Shown in pieces: positions 34,242-43,149 of a stretch of 64,000 nucleotides of DNA; within the stretch, counting starts at the first letter, position 1; the number at the start of each line of letters is the position of its first letter. A program made the position numbers and the translations under genes. The notes beneath the pieces are model-generated. The model was not told where the DNA came from and ran no database searches. It saw only the letters and a list, made by a program, of their open reading frames with translations. Source of the DNA: Gammaproteobacteria bacterium (lineage in GTDB: Bacteria; Pseudomonadota; Gammaproteobacteria; Pseudomonadales; JAUIET01); assembly GCA_030429735.1 (NCBI GenBank), contig JAUIET010000008.1, forward strand, positions 1 through 64,000, read 5' to 3'.

Positions 34242-34987
34242 TGTGCGCTATCAATCAAGCTGCGAATGGCCCGTACAGCATTTAATGCGGAGGGGTTGTC
34301 GCCGTGAACGCACAGGCTGTCCACCTGCAGTGCCAGCTCCTGACCGTCACTGGCGAGCACAGTGCCACGCTCGAACAATTGGCGAACCTGGGCCATGCTG
34401 TCGGCTTCGCTTAAAACGGCACCTTCTTCCGTTCTACTCAGCAGTTGCCCTTGCGGGGTATAGCGCCGATCAGCGAAGCCTTCCAGCATTAGCTCCAGGC
34501 CCAGTGCTGAGGCTTCCTGTTGATGCGTCGCCAGGTCGCCAGTTGACAGTATCATCAGTTTGAGTGGGCGTGCATAGCTGCTGACGGCTTGCATTACGGA
34601 GGCGCGAACCTTGATGTCGCGCATCATATCGTTGTAGAGCGCGCCATGCGGTTTCACATAGCTTAGCTCAGCACCGTATGTTGCACAGATGCCATCGAGA
34701 GCCGCTATTTGATAGTGCAATAAAGCAACAATTTCTTCATGGCTGCAGCTCATTGAGCGTCGACCAAATCCAACCAGGTCAGGGTAGGCAGGGTGTGCGC
34801 CAATCTCGACCTGATGCTCAACTGCGCACTGTACAGTGCGCACCATAATCATTGGGTCGCCTGCGTGATACCCACAGGCAATATTGGCTTGATCAATACT
34901 GGGCATGATGTCTCTATCAAGGCCCATCGACCAACTGCCATAGCTTTCGCCGAGGTCGCAATTCAGTGTCAGCATATTCCAGGTCAT
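34238..34987 (-). CDS. pxpA: 5-oxoprolinase subunit A (LamB/YcsF family)
   Basis: A 249-residue PxpA-like protein with the family blocks LNCDLGESYG, NIACGYHAGDP, IGAHPAYPDL and VKPHGALYN. In bacteria PxpA works with PxpB and PxpC to open 5-oxoproline to glutamate using ATP; no pxpB or pxpC is seen in this window. It is the first gene of the D-amino acid operon and overlaps the cyclase by 4 bp. It may act here on the product of the cyclase, or with PxpBC encoded elsewhere. Confidence 0.92.
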   Translation of the reverse strand: MTWNMLTLNCDLGESYGSWSMGLDRDIMPSIDQANIACGYHAGDPMIMVRTVQCAVEHQVEIGAHPAYPDLVGFGRRSMSCSHEEIVALLHYQIAALDGICATYGAELSYVKPHGALYNDMMRDIKVRASVMQAVSSYARPLKLMILSTGDLATHQQEASALGLELMLEGFADRRYTPQGQLLSRTEEGAVLSEADSMAQVRQLFERGTVLASDGQELALQVDSLCVHGDNPSALNAVRAIRSLIDSAQ

Positions 34988-35103
34988 CGTTAAATTCTCG
35001 GTAGCTCATTGTTCTTGTTCGGCGCGTTTTTGTCCAGATGTATAAATCATGATCATTCTTGCGGGATACCGGCATGCTATGCTTTAGAGCGTACAGGAGG
35101 CGA

Positions 35104-35145
35104 ATGCCACAGGGTCTGGTGGTCTGGGTGAAAAGGTGTGATTAG
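35104..35145 (+). CDS. Putative 13-codon leader ORF before pqiA
   Basis: AGGAGG (35095-35100) precedes an ATG that opens a 13-residue frame (MPQGLVVWVKRCD). Its stop TAG (35143-35145) overlaps the GTG start of pqiA at 35138. The pqiA start itself has a poor ribosome site, so terminating ribosomes could reinitiate there. The spacer from AGGAGG to ATG is only 3 nt, which is short. It may be a coupling leader or chance. Confidence 0.35.
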   Translation: MPQGLVVWVKRCD

Positions 35146-36451
35146 AGCGGAGAGACAGCTTATTGCCTGCCATGATTGTGGGCATGTCTATCAAATGCCG
35201 GAGTGCCCAGAAGGTTCGCAGATGGAATGCGTGCACTGTGGCCACCTGATGCTTAGTCGTCACTCGCACTGGGAAGCAAAAGTTGCGGCATTAACTGTGA
35301 CGGGCATTGTTTTGTTTGTGCTTGCCAACACGTTCCCGTTTTTGGGTTTGGAGCAGGCCGGGCTGATACAACAAAGCAATCTGATCAGCGGTGTGTTCGC
35401 ATTGCTTGAGCGTCAGCAGTTTATTCTGGCTGCGCTTGTCTTCGTAACTATTTTTTTATTCCCATTACTGGAGCTGTTAGGGTTGGCGTACATACTTGTG
35501 TTCAGAATGGTGGATATACGCGCACCATTCATGGGGCAGGTATTGCACCTGCTGCACCTGTCGCGGCCTTGGAGCATGTTGGAGATTTTTTTACTTGGCG
35601 TGCTTGTCTCTAGCATTAAGTTGGCAGGTATGGCGCAGATATTACCCGGTGTCGGCTTGTATGCGTTTCTGGCCCTGGTCCTGGTGTTAATCGCCTGCCA
35701 TCTGTATCTCGACAGAGAGACAATCTGGAACTGGCTGGATTCTCACAACTATTACGCGACCGTTGACTACGCGGCCGACGCGGCTGATCCGAATAACCAA
35801 TTGCACCAGCGACTTTTCGCGTGCCACTGTTGTGAAGCACTGATAGATGATGAAGTACTGGCAAGCCATAACGAATGCCCGCGTTGTGATAACCCGGTCT
35901 ATCCGCGTTGGCCAAGAAGCGTACAAAAAACAGCGGCGTTGCTGGTTGCAGCCACGGTGTTGTACATACCCTCAAATACCTTGCCGATTATGCGCACGAC
36001 CAATCTGGGCAGCACAGTCTCAGACACCATTTTTTCAGGTGTGGTGCATCTTGCTGAAGCAGGGGACTTACCGATTGCTTTGCTTGTGTTTGTTGCCAGC
36101 ATTGTTATTCCGATTGCCAAGCTATTGATCATGGCGTACCTGTTGTGGAACGTATCGATTCGCACCAGCGCTGACCCGAGACAAATGACGCGTTTGTTCA
36201 AAATCACCGAGTTTGTCGGTCGTTGGTCTATGATTGATGTGTTTGTGGTGACAATATTAGTTGCACTTGTCCAATTTGGGTTACTCGCCAATGTTGAACC
36301 TGGTGCTGCATTGCTGTCATTTGCCGGCGTGGTTGTGCTGACCATGTTGGCTGCTGAAACGTTTGATTCTCGCTTAATCTGGGACGCTTACCATTCAAAT
36401 AAAAACACCGGGGAATACCACCCACCCACCGTGGTTGCTGCAAACCTATGA
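35138..36451 (+). CDS. pqiA: Intermembrane transport protein PqiA
   Basis: A 437-residue inner-membrane protein of two tandem PqiA domains. Each starts with a zinc-ribbon-like CxxC pair (CHDCG...CVHCG; CHCCE...CPRCD) and continues with about four transmembrane helices (first domain about 45-190, second about 265-425). PqiA is the inner-membrane partner of PqiB in phospholipid trafficking between membranes. An in-frame stop at 35129 means translation must start at GTG 35138 or later. It overlaps pqiB by 4 bp. Confidence 0.94.
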   Translation: MIRAERQLIACHDCGHVYQMPECPEGSQMECVHCGHLMLSRHSHWEAKVAALTVTGIVLFVLANTFPFLGLEQAGLIQQSNLISGVFALLERQQFILAALVFVTIFLFPLLELLGLAYILVFRMVDIRAPFMGQVLHLLHLSRPWSMLEIFLLGVLVSSIKLAGMAQILPGVGLYAFLALVLVLIACHLYLDRETIWNWLDSHNYYATVDYAADAADPNNQLHQRLFACHCCEALIDDEVLASHNECPRCDNPVYPRWPRSVQKTAALLVAATVLYIPSNTLPIMRTTNLGSTVSDTIFSGVVHLAEAGDLPIALLVFVASIVIPIAKLLIMAYLLWNVSIRTSADPRQMTRLFKITEFVGRWSMIDVFVVTILVALVQFGLLANVEPGAALLSFAGVVVLTMLAAETFDSRLIWDAYHSNKNTGEYHPPTVVAANL

Positions 36452-38082
36452 ACGATAACCACCCTCATTTGACGCGAGTCAGCAACGTATCACCGATATG
36501 GATAGTGCCTGTGCTGGCGTTGCTGATCGCCGGATGGTTGGCACTGCGCGCGTGGCAAGAGCGTGGCCCGGAAATTCAGATTATTTTTGATGATGCAGCC
36601 GGAATTACGGTGGGGAAAACCCAGGTAAAGTTTCGTGACGTGACGGTTGGAGAAGTGATCGATACTCGGCTTAGCTCCAACTTCCAGAAGGTGTCTGTGT
36701 TTGTGGAAATGGACCCCCAGGTGACACCGCTGTTGTCTGAGAACACCCGCTTTTGGGTGGTTGCTCCGCGAATTAGTCTGGGAGGCGTCAGTGGCCTGGA
36801 TACACTACTTTCCGGTGTCTATATCGAAATGGATCCTGGTGAACCCGGCGCGCGCGAGCGCAGGTTCGAAGGCCTCACTGAACCGCCTTCGCTGCGCTCT
36901 TATCAGCAAGGCACTCAGTACACCTTACTCTCCGAGCAACTGGGTTCGCTGGACATTGGATCGCCGGTTTACCATCGCCAGGTGCCGGTTGGGGAAGTTA
37001 CCCGGTATCGCCTGCTGCCCGACGCGGGCCGGGTAGAAATTCGAATATTCATTGAGTCCCCGTATGATCAATTGATAAAAACCAATACCAATTTCTGGAA
37101 CGTCAGTGGCTTTGGTGTGGAGCTGGGGGCCGATGGCATTGTCGCTAATGTTGAGTCATTCGCGTCGCTGTTGTCCGGTGGTCTTGCGTTTAGCACACCG
37201 CTTGATATTGATGGTGATCATGCGCTGGCTGAGGCGGGCTCACAGTTTCATCTGTTTGATGATCGCGAAGCTGTCGTAGAAGGTGCGCTGACATACTCTT
37301 ATCCCTACCTGATGCGTTTTAGTTCATCTGTTAGAGGTTTAGCATTAGGAGCGCCCGTGGAATTCCGAGGTATTCAGGTCGGCAAGGTTGAGCACGTTGG
37401 TCTGGATGCCGGAATTTCCAGCGACCGCGAAATTGACGTAGTGATTTCAATTCAGCCGGAGCGAATCAATCCAGATGAGGCACCCACGCTTGCCGAGCTT
37501 AACGAGCTGTTCGCAACATTGGTTTCTGAAGGTATGCGGGCGCAGTTGAAAACCCGAAGTTACCTTACTGGGGCCTTATATGTAGACCTGGTGCCGAAGC
37601 AGGCGAGGGCAAACGCTGAGAAATTGCAAAGCCTGGCTCAACATGGCGATTATCTGGTGTTGCCAACGGCGGACAGCGAGTATTCCAGGATTGCCAGGCG
37701 ATTGGGCGACATAGCACAAAACATTGCTGAGTTACCGTTTGATACCATAGGAAAAAACCTGGACAACAGTTTACGCGGCGTGGCAACTCTGATGCGCGAC
37801 CTTAACAAAGCGAAAGTGGTTGATGACATAGACCAGTTGTTGTCTGGCTTGAACGGTTCTGCTGAATCACTGGAACTCGCCATAGACGGAATGCGCGGCA
37901 CAATCCAATCGATTGACAGCGCGGTTGCACCGGATTCCGCATTGCAGCATCGGTTGACCGAGATGCTTGAAGACGTGAGTGACGCGGCCAAGTCGCTGGA
38001 AACGCTCACCGATGAATTAGCCCGCTACCCGGACGCGCTATTGCGTGGCAAATCGGCTAGCCAAGAGAACCGGGAAAAATAG
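36448..38082 (+). CDS. pqiB: Intermembrane transport protein PqiB (MCE domains)
   Basis: A 544-residue protein with one N-terminal transmembrane helix (about 14-32), three MCE/MlaD domains (about 40-135, 155-250, 280-390) and a long C-terminal coiled-coil region (about 410-530). PqiB forms a hexameric syringe-like tube spanning the periplasm for lipid transport. Domain repetition is visible from the recurring GAPVEFRGIQVG/GSPVYHRQVPVG blocks. Its ATG overlaps the pqiA stop, and pqiC follows 24 bp later. Confidence 0.94.
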   Translation: MNDNHPHLTRVSNVSPIWIVPVLALLIAGWLALRAWQERGPEIQIIFDDAAGITVGKTQVKFRDVTVGEVIDTRLSSNFQKVSVFVEMDPQVTPLLSENTRFWVVAPRISLGGVSGLDTLLSGVYIEMDPGEPGARERRFEGLTEPPSLRSYQQGTQYTLLSEQLGSLDIGSPVYHRQVPVGEVTRYRLLPDAGRVEIRIFIESPYDQLIKTNTNFWNVSGFGVELGADGIVANVESFASLLSGGLAFSTPLDIDGDHALAEAGSQFHLFDDREAVVEGALTYSYPYLMRFSSSVRGLALGAPVEFRGIQVGKVEHVGLDAGISSDREIDVVISIQPERINPDEAPTLAELNELFATLVSEGMRAQLKTRSYLTGALYVDLVPKQARANAEKLQSLAQHGDYLVLPTADSEYSRIARRLGDIAQNIAELPFDTIGKNLDNSLRGVATLMRDLNKAKVVDDIDQLLSGLNGSAESLELAIDGMRGTIQSIDSAVAPDSALQHRLTEMLEDVSDAAKSLETLTDELARYPDALLRGKSASQENREK

Positions 38083-38106
38083 AATGGACACAAAGAGGGC
38101 ACACCA

Positions 38107-38733
38107 ATGAGGTCTTATGTTCGCTCTGGATTTTCGCTGCTGTGTTGTTCCTTACTTTTACTCGCGTGTGCGTCGCAGTCACCGACCAATTACTACAGCC
38201 TGCAGGTTGTCAGCGACCCATCTATTGAAATCGCGCTGGCGCAATCAGTTACTTTGGGTGTTGGACCGGTGAGTTTGCCGTCAGAGCTCGACAGACCAGG
38301 ATTGGTCACAGAGCTGGGTGGCAGCGGAATCAGCATTGCACCATATCATATTTGGGCTGGCGATCTGGACGAGAACTTCAGTCGTGTATTGGCTGGACTT
38401 ATGGCCGATCATCTTGGCATTGATCAGGTGTATGCCGCACCCTGGGACACGCGATTTCGACCGGAATACCAATTGCGCGTAGACGTGCAGCGTTTTAGCG
38501 GTACCCTGGGCGGTGACGTACACATGGACGTGTTGTGGACGTTAACGTCCAAGCAAGGGCGGCATAAACTGCATGGCGAGCGCAGTCGTCTGCACGTCAG
38601 CACCAACGGCACCTCATACCTGGCTTATGTTGATGCTTTAAACCGTGTGATGAGCGACTTCTCAGCAACTGTCGCGGTACGTATTGACGAGCTGCTCAGG
38701 GTAGCGCGCCATGCTGAGCCCGTTATCGAATAA
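38107..38733 (+). CDS. pqiC: Intermembrane transport lipoprotein PqiC
   Basis: A 208-residue lipoprotein of the PqiC/DUF330 family, with signal peptide and lipobox LLAC (Cys21). NYYSL and the VGPVSLPSELDRPGLVT block are characteristic. PqiC sits in the outer membrane and docks the end of the PqiB needle. It completes the pqiABC operon. The end overlaps the convergent LLM gene by 11 bp. Confidence 0.92.
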   Translation: MRSYVRSGFSLLCCSLLLLACASQSPTNYYSLQVVSDPSIEIALAQSVTLGVGPVSLPSELDRPGLVTELGGSGISIAPYHIWAGDLDENFSRVLAGLMADHLGIDQVYAAPWDTRFRPEYQLRVDVQRFSGTLGGDVHMDVLWTLTSKQGRHKLHGERSRLHVSTNGTSYLAYVDALNRVMSDFSATVAVRIDELLRVARHAEPVIE

Positions 38734-39586
38734 GCCCTTGCGCGTATTGATTCAGCATCTCTATCTTTTCGTCGAGAGATCGGTCGGGTTCCTGGGCGTA
38801 TAAATCCCTGAACCCAACAACCAGATCGGTGACGCCAATCGCTTCCAGGCCTTGTATGCCTTCCGGGCTGAAACCATCGGCGCTGCCTGTGTAAATTCTA
38901 AATGCTTTGTCGGCGGTTCCGTACTCAGCACGCAGGGCATTGATCTGTTCGATGTACTCCGCAAGCTGCGGTGTGGTCGTGCCTGCGCACATCCAGCCGT
39001 CGCCTTTAACAGCCGCTCGTTTAAGCGCCGGCTTGGTGTGACCACCGATCAGTAAGGTTGTTGGTTCACTGGGAACCGGACGCATGCGGTTGGCAGGCAT
39101 GTCATGCACCTCGCCTTGGTAGCCAAAGTATTCACCGGTTTCCAGGCCGCGCAATATATCGATTTGCTCATCAAGCCGCTTGCCGCGGCGTTCCCAGGGT
39201 GTTTGCATTACTGCAAAATCTTCCTCCCATGGGCTGATGCCTATACCAAAATCAAAGCGGTTACCCGACAATGCCTGAATACTCTGCACTTGCTTGGCAA
39301 CGCCAGCTACCTGACGAACCGCGAGCTTGTAAACGAACGTAGAGAAACGAACGCGCTCAGTTACCGCCGCCATGGCCGATACCGCGATCAAGGACTCAAG
39401 AAAGGGCACAGTCTCGAGAAATTCTCGGCTGCCATCGGCGTTGTAAGGATATTTCGAGCTTGCTTCCTGCGGGTAGCAGATGCTGTCAGGAATCGTAATG
39501 CCGTGATAGCCGGCCGCTTCTACCGCCCGTGCCAGTGGCAGATAATGGCTGGCATCGCACATGCCCACCTGATAGTGAAATCGCAT
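38723..39586 (-). CDS. Luciferase-like (LLM class) oxidoreductase
   Basis: A 287-residue LLM-class flavin-dependent oxidoreductase with FDFGIGISPWEEDF, TTLLIGGHTKPALKRAA and KGDGWMCAG typical of the TIM-barrel family. Relatives use reduced FMN or F420 and include monooxygenases in steroid degraders; F420 use is unlikely to be demonstrable from this sequence. It forms a likely catabolic operon with the hydrolase and CoA-transferase upstream on the same strand (31 and 32 bp gaps). The reaction is unknown. Confidence 0.82.
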   Translation of the reverse strand: MRFHYQVGMCDASHYLPLARAVEAAGYHGITIPDSICYPQEASSKYPYNADGSREFLETVPFLESLIAVSAMAAVTERVRFSTFVYKLAVRQVAGVAKQVQSIQALSGNRFDFGIGISPWEEDFAVMQTPWERRGKRLDEQIDILRGLETGEYFGYQGEVHDMPANRMRPVPSEPTTLLIGGHTKPALKRAAVKGDGWMCAGTTTPQLAEYIEQINALRAEYGTADKAFRIYTGSADGFSPEGIQGLEAIGVTDLVVGFRDLYAQEPDRSLDEKIEMLNQYAQGLIR

Positions 39587-39617
39587 TATTATGCTCCGTT
39601 TGAGTGAGGTGAGCTGG

Positions 39618-40481
39618 CTATTGTGTCAGGAACGCAGAGACCACGGCGTTAAATTCCGTGCGTCTTTCGATCATCGCCCAATGCCCGCAATTCGGGAAAA
39701 CATGCAACTCGCAATTCGGGATCAGCTTCATTGGCAAGAGCGCCATATCCACTGGCGTCACGCGGTCGTCTCTTCCCCAGGTAAGTAAGGTGGGCGCAGT
39801 GATCGACGATAAATGGGCGATGCGCTGAGTTGCATTGGGGCCGGCAAACATCTGTGCCATACCATCCAGCGCCGCCCGCGAATACAGCTGCCGGGTCGTG
39901 GCCAGTGTTTTTGGCTCCAAGGCATGTTGCATTCGTTGCTCAACCAGTTCATCGGTGATCAATGCTCGATCGAACACCATTGAGCTTAGCCAGGCGACAA
40001 TCTTGTCTCTGCTCGGGTCTTCTGCAAACTCGCTGAGGCGAACAATACCTTCCGGTGGGAAGGAAGAAAATAGATTCATGCCCAGCCCGCCAATGGAGAC
40101 GAATCGGTCAACACGCGGTGCCTGGTGCGCGGCGAGAAGCGCGCCAACCATGCCGCCCAGGGAATTGCCGATAATATGCGCCTTATCGATCTTGAGCTCG
40201 TCCATCAAGGTGATGACGGCGGCCACGCAAACTTCGATCGGGTTGCCCTCAACCGCATCGCTGCCACCGTAGCCCGGGAAATCAGGTACGATGCATCGGA
40301 ACCGATCTGCGAAACTGGCCAGAGTGTCGGCGAAATTGGCCCATCCGCTAACGCCGGGCCCCGAACCATGCAGCAGTATCAGCGCGGGCCCTTCACCGGC
40401 TTCGTGATAGTGCAGCGAGCCAGCGGTGCTGGATAGGCTGCGCGAGGTGCTTTCAAAACTGTAGTTACTCATATTGCTCAT
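39618..40481 (-). CDS. Meta-cleavage-product-type alpha/beta hydrolase
   Basis: A 287-residue alpha/beta hydrolase. The oxyanion-hole HGSGPGVSGWANF is that of BphD/HsaD carbon-carbon hydrolases, which split meta-cleavage products of biphenyl or steroid ring A. The nucleophile is Ser107 in GNSLGG, with Asp in WGRDDRVTP and His in NCGHWAMIE. A ring-cleavage dioxygenase is not in the window. Start ATG 40481 is favoured, with 40490 or 40472 also possible. A general C-C hydrolase of related substrate is the alternative. Confidence 0.85.
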   Translation of the reverse strand: MSNMSNYSFESTSRSLSSTAGSLHYHEAGEGPALILLHGSGPGVSGWANFADTLASFADRFRCIVPDFPGYGGSDAVEGNPIEVCVAAVITLMDELKIDKAHIIGNSLGGMVGALLAAHQAPRVDRFVSIGGLGMNLFSSFPPEGIVRLSEFAEDPSRDKIVAWLSSMVFDRALITDELVEQRMQHALEPKTLATTRQLYSRAALDGMAQMFAGPNATQRIAHLSSITAPTLLTWGRDDRVTPVDMALLPMKLIPNCELHVFPNCGHWAMIERRTEFNAVVSAFLTQ

Positions 40482-40513
40482 CCTGTGCACCCACAGGCGC
40501 TGCGGGAGCTGTA

Positions 40514-41719
40514 TCAGGGAGATGTCCGGGTGATGGCCGCAATCTCCTCGCTTGTGAAACCTGCTTCGGCAAGCACGTCTACCGTGTGTTGGCCAACGCC
40601 TGGCGCAGGCTGGGGAGCTCGCTTGGACACCCCTTCAACTTGTAGTGGGCTGTTCACTGTGCGCTGTGCCTTGAATTGATCGCTTTGCAGTTCAAGCAGC
40701 ATATTGTTGGCCTGCAACTGCGGATCGTCCAGTACTTGCTCGGGTGACGCCACCGGCATGTATTGTATGTCATATGTGTCGAAGATCTGCTGCCATTGTG
40801 ACCACGGTTTGCTTGCAAAAATGTCATCAAGGCGTTGGATTGTTTCACTGGCATGCTCGTGGCAGGCAGTTGCATTGGCAAACCTGGGGTCATCCAACAT
40901 ATCCGATTGGCCAATCGCGGTCAGAAAATAAACCCATTGGCCATGCACGTCAAAAATCCATGGGTAAAACCACAAGCCATCACTGCACTGATAAGGCACA
41001 CCGAGTGGCTGGGGGTGCTCGCTGCGTTTTGGTTCGTATTGTGTTTTGCCACCGCACAATATGGCTTGCAGCATCATTGAATTTGCCCATACGCCATTGG
41101 CGAGTAGCGACGTTGATACGCGGCTGCCACGGCCGGTACGTTCGCGACGATACATGGCCAGCATAATGCCTGCAAACACCGCGGTAGAGCTGGAGTAATC
41201 GCCCCAGGCTGGTGCCCCCGCGGAGGGCGGAGCACCGCCTGATCGGACAATATCCATCATTCCGGATCTGGCCCACCATGCGCTACGATCAAAGGCCGGC
41301 ACATTGGCCTCGTCGCCAAGTTCACCGTAGCCACTCAACTGCGCGTAGATCAATTGATCATTCATTGGCAAAAGGTCGGCGTAACGCATCTTGAGTTTGG
41401 TCAGCACGGTAGGCGGGTAATTGGTGACCAGCACATCGGCGGTTTCCACCAGGCGACACAGCGCTTCGTAGCCCTCGTCGCTTTTGAGATCCAGCACAAC
41501 ACTGCGTTTGTTGCGCGATACCAGCAGCCAGGGGTAGTTGTCTTCCGTCTGAGGGAAGCCAGGCATGCCCATAAACCCGCGGAATGGGTCGCCTTCGGGA
41601 GGTTCAATCTTAATAACGTCGGCGCCAAAGTCGGCCATGGCTGTTGCGGCAGCGGGAGCCGCGACCCAGCTACCCACGTCGAGTACGCGAACGCCGTCCA
41701 AAATACTGTCAATCGTCAT
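40514..41719 (-). CDS. CaiB/BaiF family CoA-transferase
   Basis: A 401-residue class III CoA-transferase, which moves CoA between acids via an aspartyl-CoA ester. The active-site aspartate is Asp174 in AWGDYSSST; VLDVGSWVAAPAA and IKIEPPEGDPFRG are family signatures. Members activate bile acids, carnitine, oxalate and steroid side-chain acids. It is the first gene of the minus-strand set with the hydrolase and LLM oxidoreductase, consistent with activating or recycling a catabolic acid. Confidence 0.87.
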   Translation of the reverse strand: MTIDSILDGVRVLDVGSWVAAPAAATAMADFGADVIKIEPPEGDPFRGFMGMPGFPQTEDNYPWLLVSRNKRSVVLDLKSDEGYEALCRLVETADVLVTNYPPTVLTKLKMRYADLLPMNDQLIYAQLSGYGELGDEANVPAFDRSAWWARSGMMDIVRSGGAPPSAGAPAWGDYSSSTAVFAGIMLAMYRRERTGRGSRVSTSLLANGVWANSMMLQAILCGGKTQYEPKRSEHPQPLGVPYQCSDGLWFYPWIFDVHGQWVYFLTAIGQSDMLDDPRFANATACHEHASETIQRLDDIFASKPWSQWQQIFDTYDIQYMPVASPEQVLDDPQLQANNMLLELQSDQFKAQRTVNSPLQVEGVSKRAPQPAPGVGQHTVDVLAEAGFTSEEIAAITRTSP

Positions 41720-41781
41720 CGTGTTTTCTTATTAGTGTGAATGCACTCAGTATAGCGTCAGAATCAGGCTTGGCACTCGGA

Positions 41782-42402
41782 CTAGTCAGCGTCAGTGCCA
41801 GTAAGCTGGGCCTCCAGTGCGCGCTCACTGTCGCTGTGATCGATATCGTCCCTGGCAACTGCAGTATCTATTCGACCATCCAGATAGTCAACTTTCAACC
41901 ACCACTGATCGCTGTAGGTGTTGCGGTAGCTGGTGTCACGGCGATCGAGGTTTTTACGGCGGCTGGGTGTACCGCTGGCTAAAGACTGCCTGCGTCTACG
42001 GTCAACCACGCGACGTCTATCAGCAAACATCACATCATCGGTTTCTGTCGCTAAAAATGCTGTCCCAGGCGCTACGCTGTTTGTGTTCAGTGCCTCGGAA
42101 TCGAGCTCTGCGCTATTGGCAGCCGTTGTATCAACTTTGGTTCTGCGCAACAAACCGCGTTTTTTTCTGTTCACATTTTGAGCGTAATCAATTAACTCGG
42201 ACGACAAGTCTGCGTCTACAAAACGGTAAAGCTCGCTGGGTTCGATATCCAGGGCCTTTGCAACATTCGCGACTCTTGCCTGCGGAATACCGTGTTTCAG
42301 CCAGCGATGGACAGCCTGGTTGGATACGCCCACCCGACGAGCGAGATCCTCTGCTTGCATTTCGCGAATATCCAGCCACACCTGGAAGCGAAGTCTAGCC
42401 AT
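41782..42402 (-). CDS. Helix-turn-helix DNA-binding protein
   Basis: A 206-residue protein with an N-terminal Cro/XRE-like helix-turn-helix (about 12-65; AEDLARRVGVSNQAVHRWLK). A basic, arginine-rich central part (about 78-150, RRRVVDRRRRQS) looks disordered. No ligand domain is recognised. It stands alone, with 173 bp to the ydbL end and 62 bp to the CaiB gene, whose role it might control. The target is unknown. Confidence 0.75.
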   Translation of the reverse strand: MARLRFQVWLDIREMQAEDLARRVGVSNQAVHRWLKHGIPQARVANVAKALDIEPSELYRFVDADLSSELIDYAQNVNRKKRGLLRRTKVDTTAANSAELDSEALNTNSVAPGTAFLATETDDVMFADRRRVVDRRRRQSLASGTPSRRKNLDRRDTSYRNTYSDQWWLKVDYLDGRIDTAVARDDIDHSDSERALEAQLTGTDAD

Positions 42403-42575
42403 TATTAAAGCCTCTAAGTACTAGAGCCGCGTCAAAAACCCGGCACCATGGCTGAAAATAATTCCATATTTAACAGTAACTAACAAGCGCTACTTGATAA
42501 TTATTCTAGAAGTGATCAAGAATTGGCAAAAAAGACTATTTGTTGCTCTGTTGAGCAGAAAGCGGTTGGCCGACT

Positions 42576-42902
42576 TCAGGGCACCTGCTGCCAACTCTGA
42601 CCTGGCCGCACATACTGACCGCTTGGGGTTTTTTCAATTGCTTTTTTTCCGGCAAGCGATTGCACCACGCCCAGATCTGTCCCGTTTTTTTGGGCAATTT
42701 TTTGGTATGCCACGACACGTCGTGCATTGATGAGCTCGACCAGTTCTCGAACATCAGCGCGCTGCGTGTTTACTGCACCGAGCAAACCATCCCGCTGCTC
42801 ACCAACCAAGCCCTGTTGCTTGGCCTCGTTTAACTCAAGCGCGCTCGCGAGCGGCGTGAACAGCAATCCTATTAATACACCAATTAATGCTAGCGTCTTC
42901 AT
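42576..42902 (-). CDS. ydbL: YdbL family protein (DUF1318)
   Basis: A 108-residue periplasmic protein with signal peptide (MKTLALIGVLIGLLFTPLASA) and the DUF1318 region LNEAKQQGLVGEQRDGLLG...LINARRVVAYQKIA. In E. coli YdbL modulates the YdbH-YnbE intermembrane complex. It is the last gene of the operon, 12 bp after ynbE. The 173 bp between it and the HTH gene show no gene. Confidence 0.9.
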   Translation of the reverse strand: MKTLALIGVLIGLLFTPLASALELNEAKQQGLVGEQRDGLLGAVNTQRADVRELVELINARRVVAYQKIAQKNGTDLGVVQSLAGKKAIEKTPSGQYVRPGQSWQQVP

Positions 42903-42914
42903 CGCTGGCCTCCT

Positions 42915-43130
42915 CTAGAACAAGCCGCTGTCGTCAGACAGCAAATCATCGAGATCGTCTTCCACCTTAACCCTGACTTCGTGCTGGATATTCACGTTCA
43001 GGTTAATAGTAATCGGTTCATCGGCCGCTACCTTGACGGTGGGGGTACAGGCGACCGCAGCCAGCTGCAGTATCAGAAGTCCACACAGCAGGACTGATCG
43101 GTCGGCAAATGAATGCACAGTGTGTTGCAT
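42915..43130 (-). CDS. ynbE: YnbE-like lipoprotein
   Basis: A 71-residue lipoprotein. The signal sequence ends AAVAC (lipobox cysteine), followed by PTVKVAADEPITINLNVNI and a KVEDDLDDLL tail, as in YnbE. In E. coli YnbE assembles in the outer membrane and joins YdbH to make a phospholipid conduit. ATG 43130 was chosen; upstream in-frame starts overlap ydbH and lack a signal sequence. The small size makes the family call depend partly on its neighbours. Confidence 0.85.
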   Translation of the reverse strand: MQHTVHSFADRSVLLCGLLILQLAAVACTPTVKVAADEPITINLNVNIQHEVRVKVEDDLDDLLSDDSGLF

Positions 43131-43149
43131 GACGGGGTCTCCGGTGGTC

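Noticed and set aside
42493-42520. CTTGAT/ATCAAG inverted repeat upstream of the HTH gene
   Set aside because: Only six base pairs over a 16-bp spacer in an AT-rich stretch; expected by chance.
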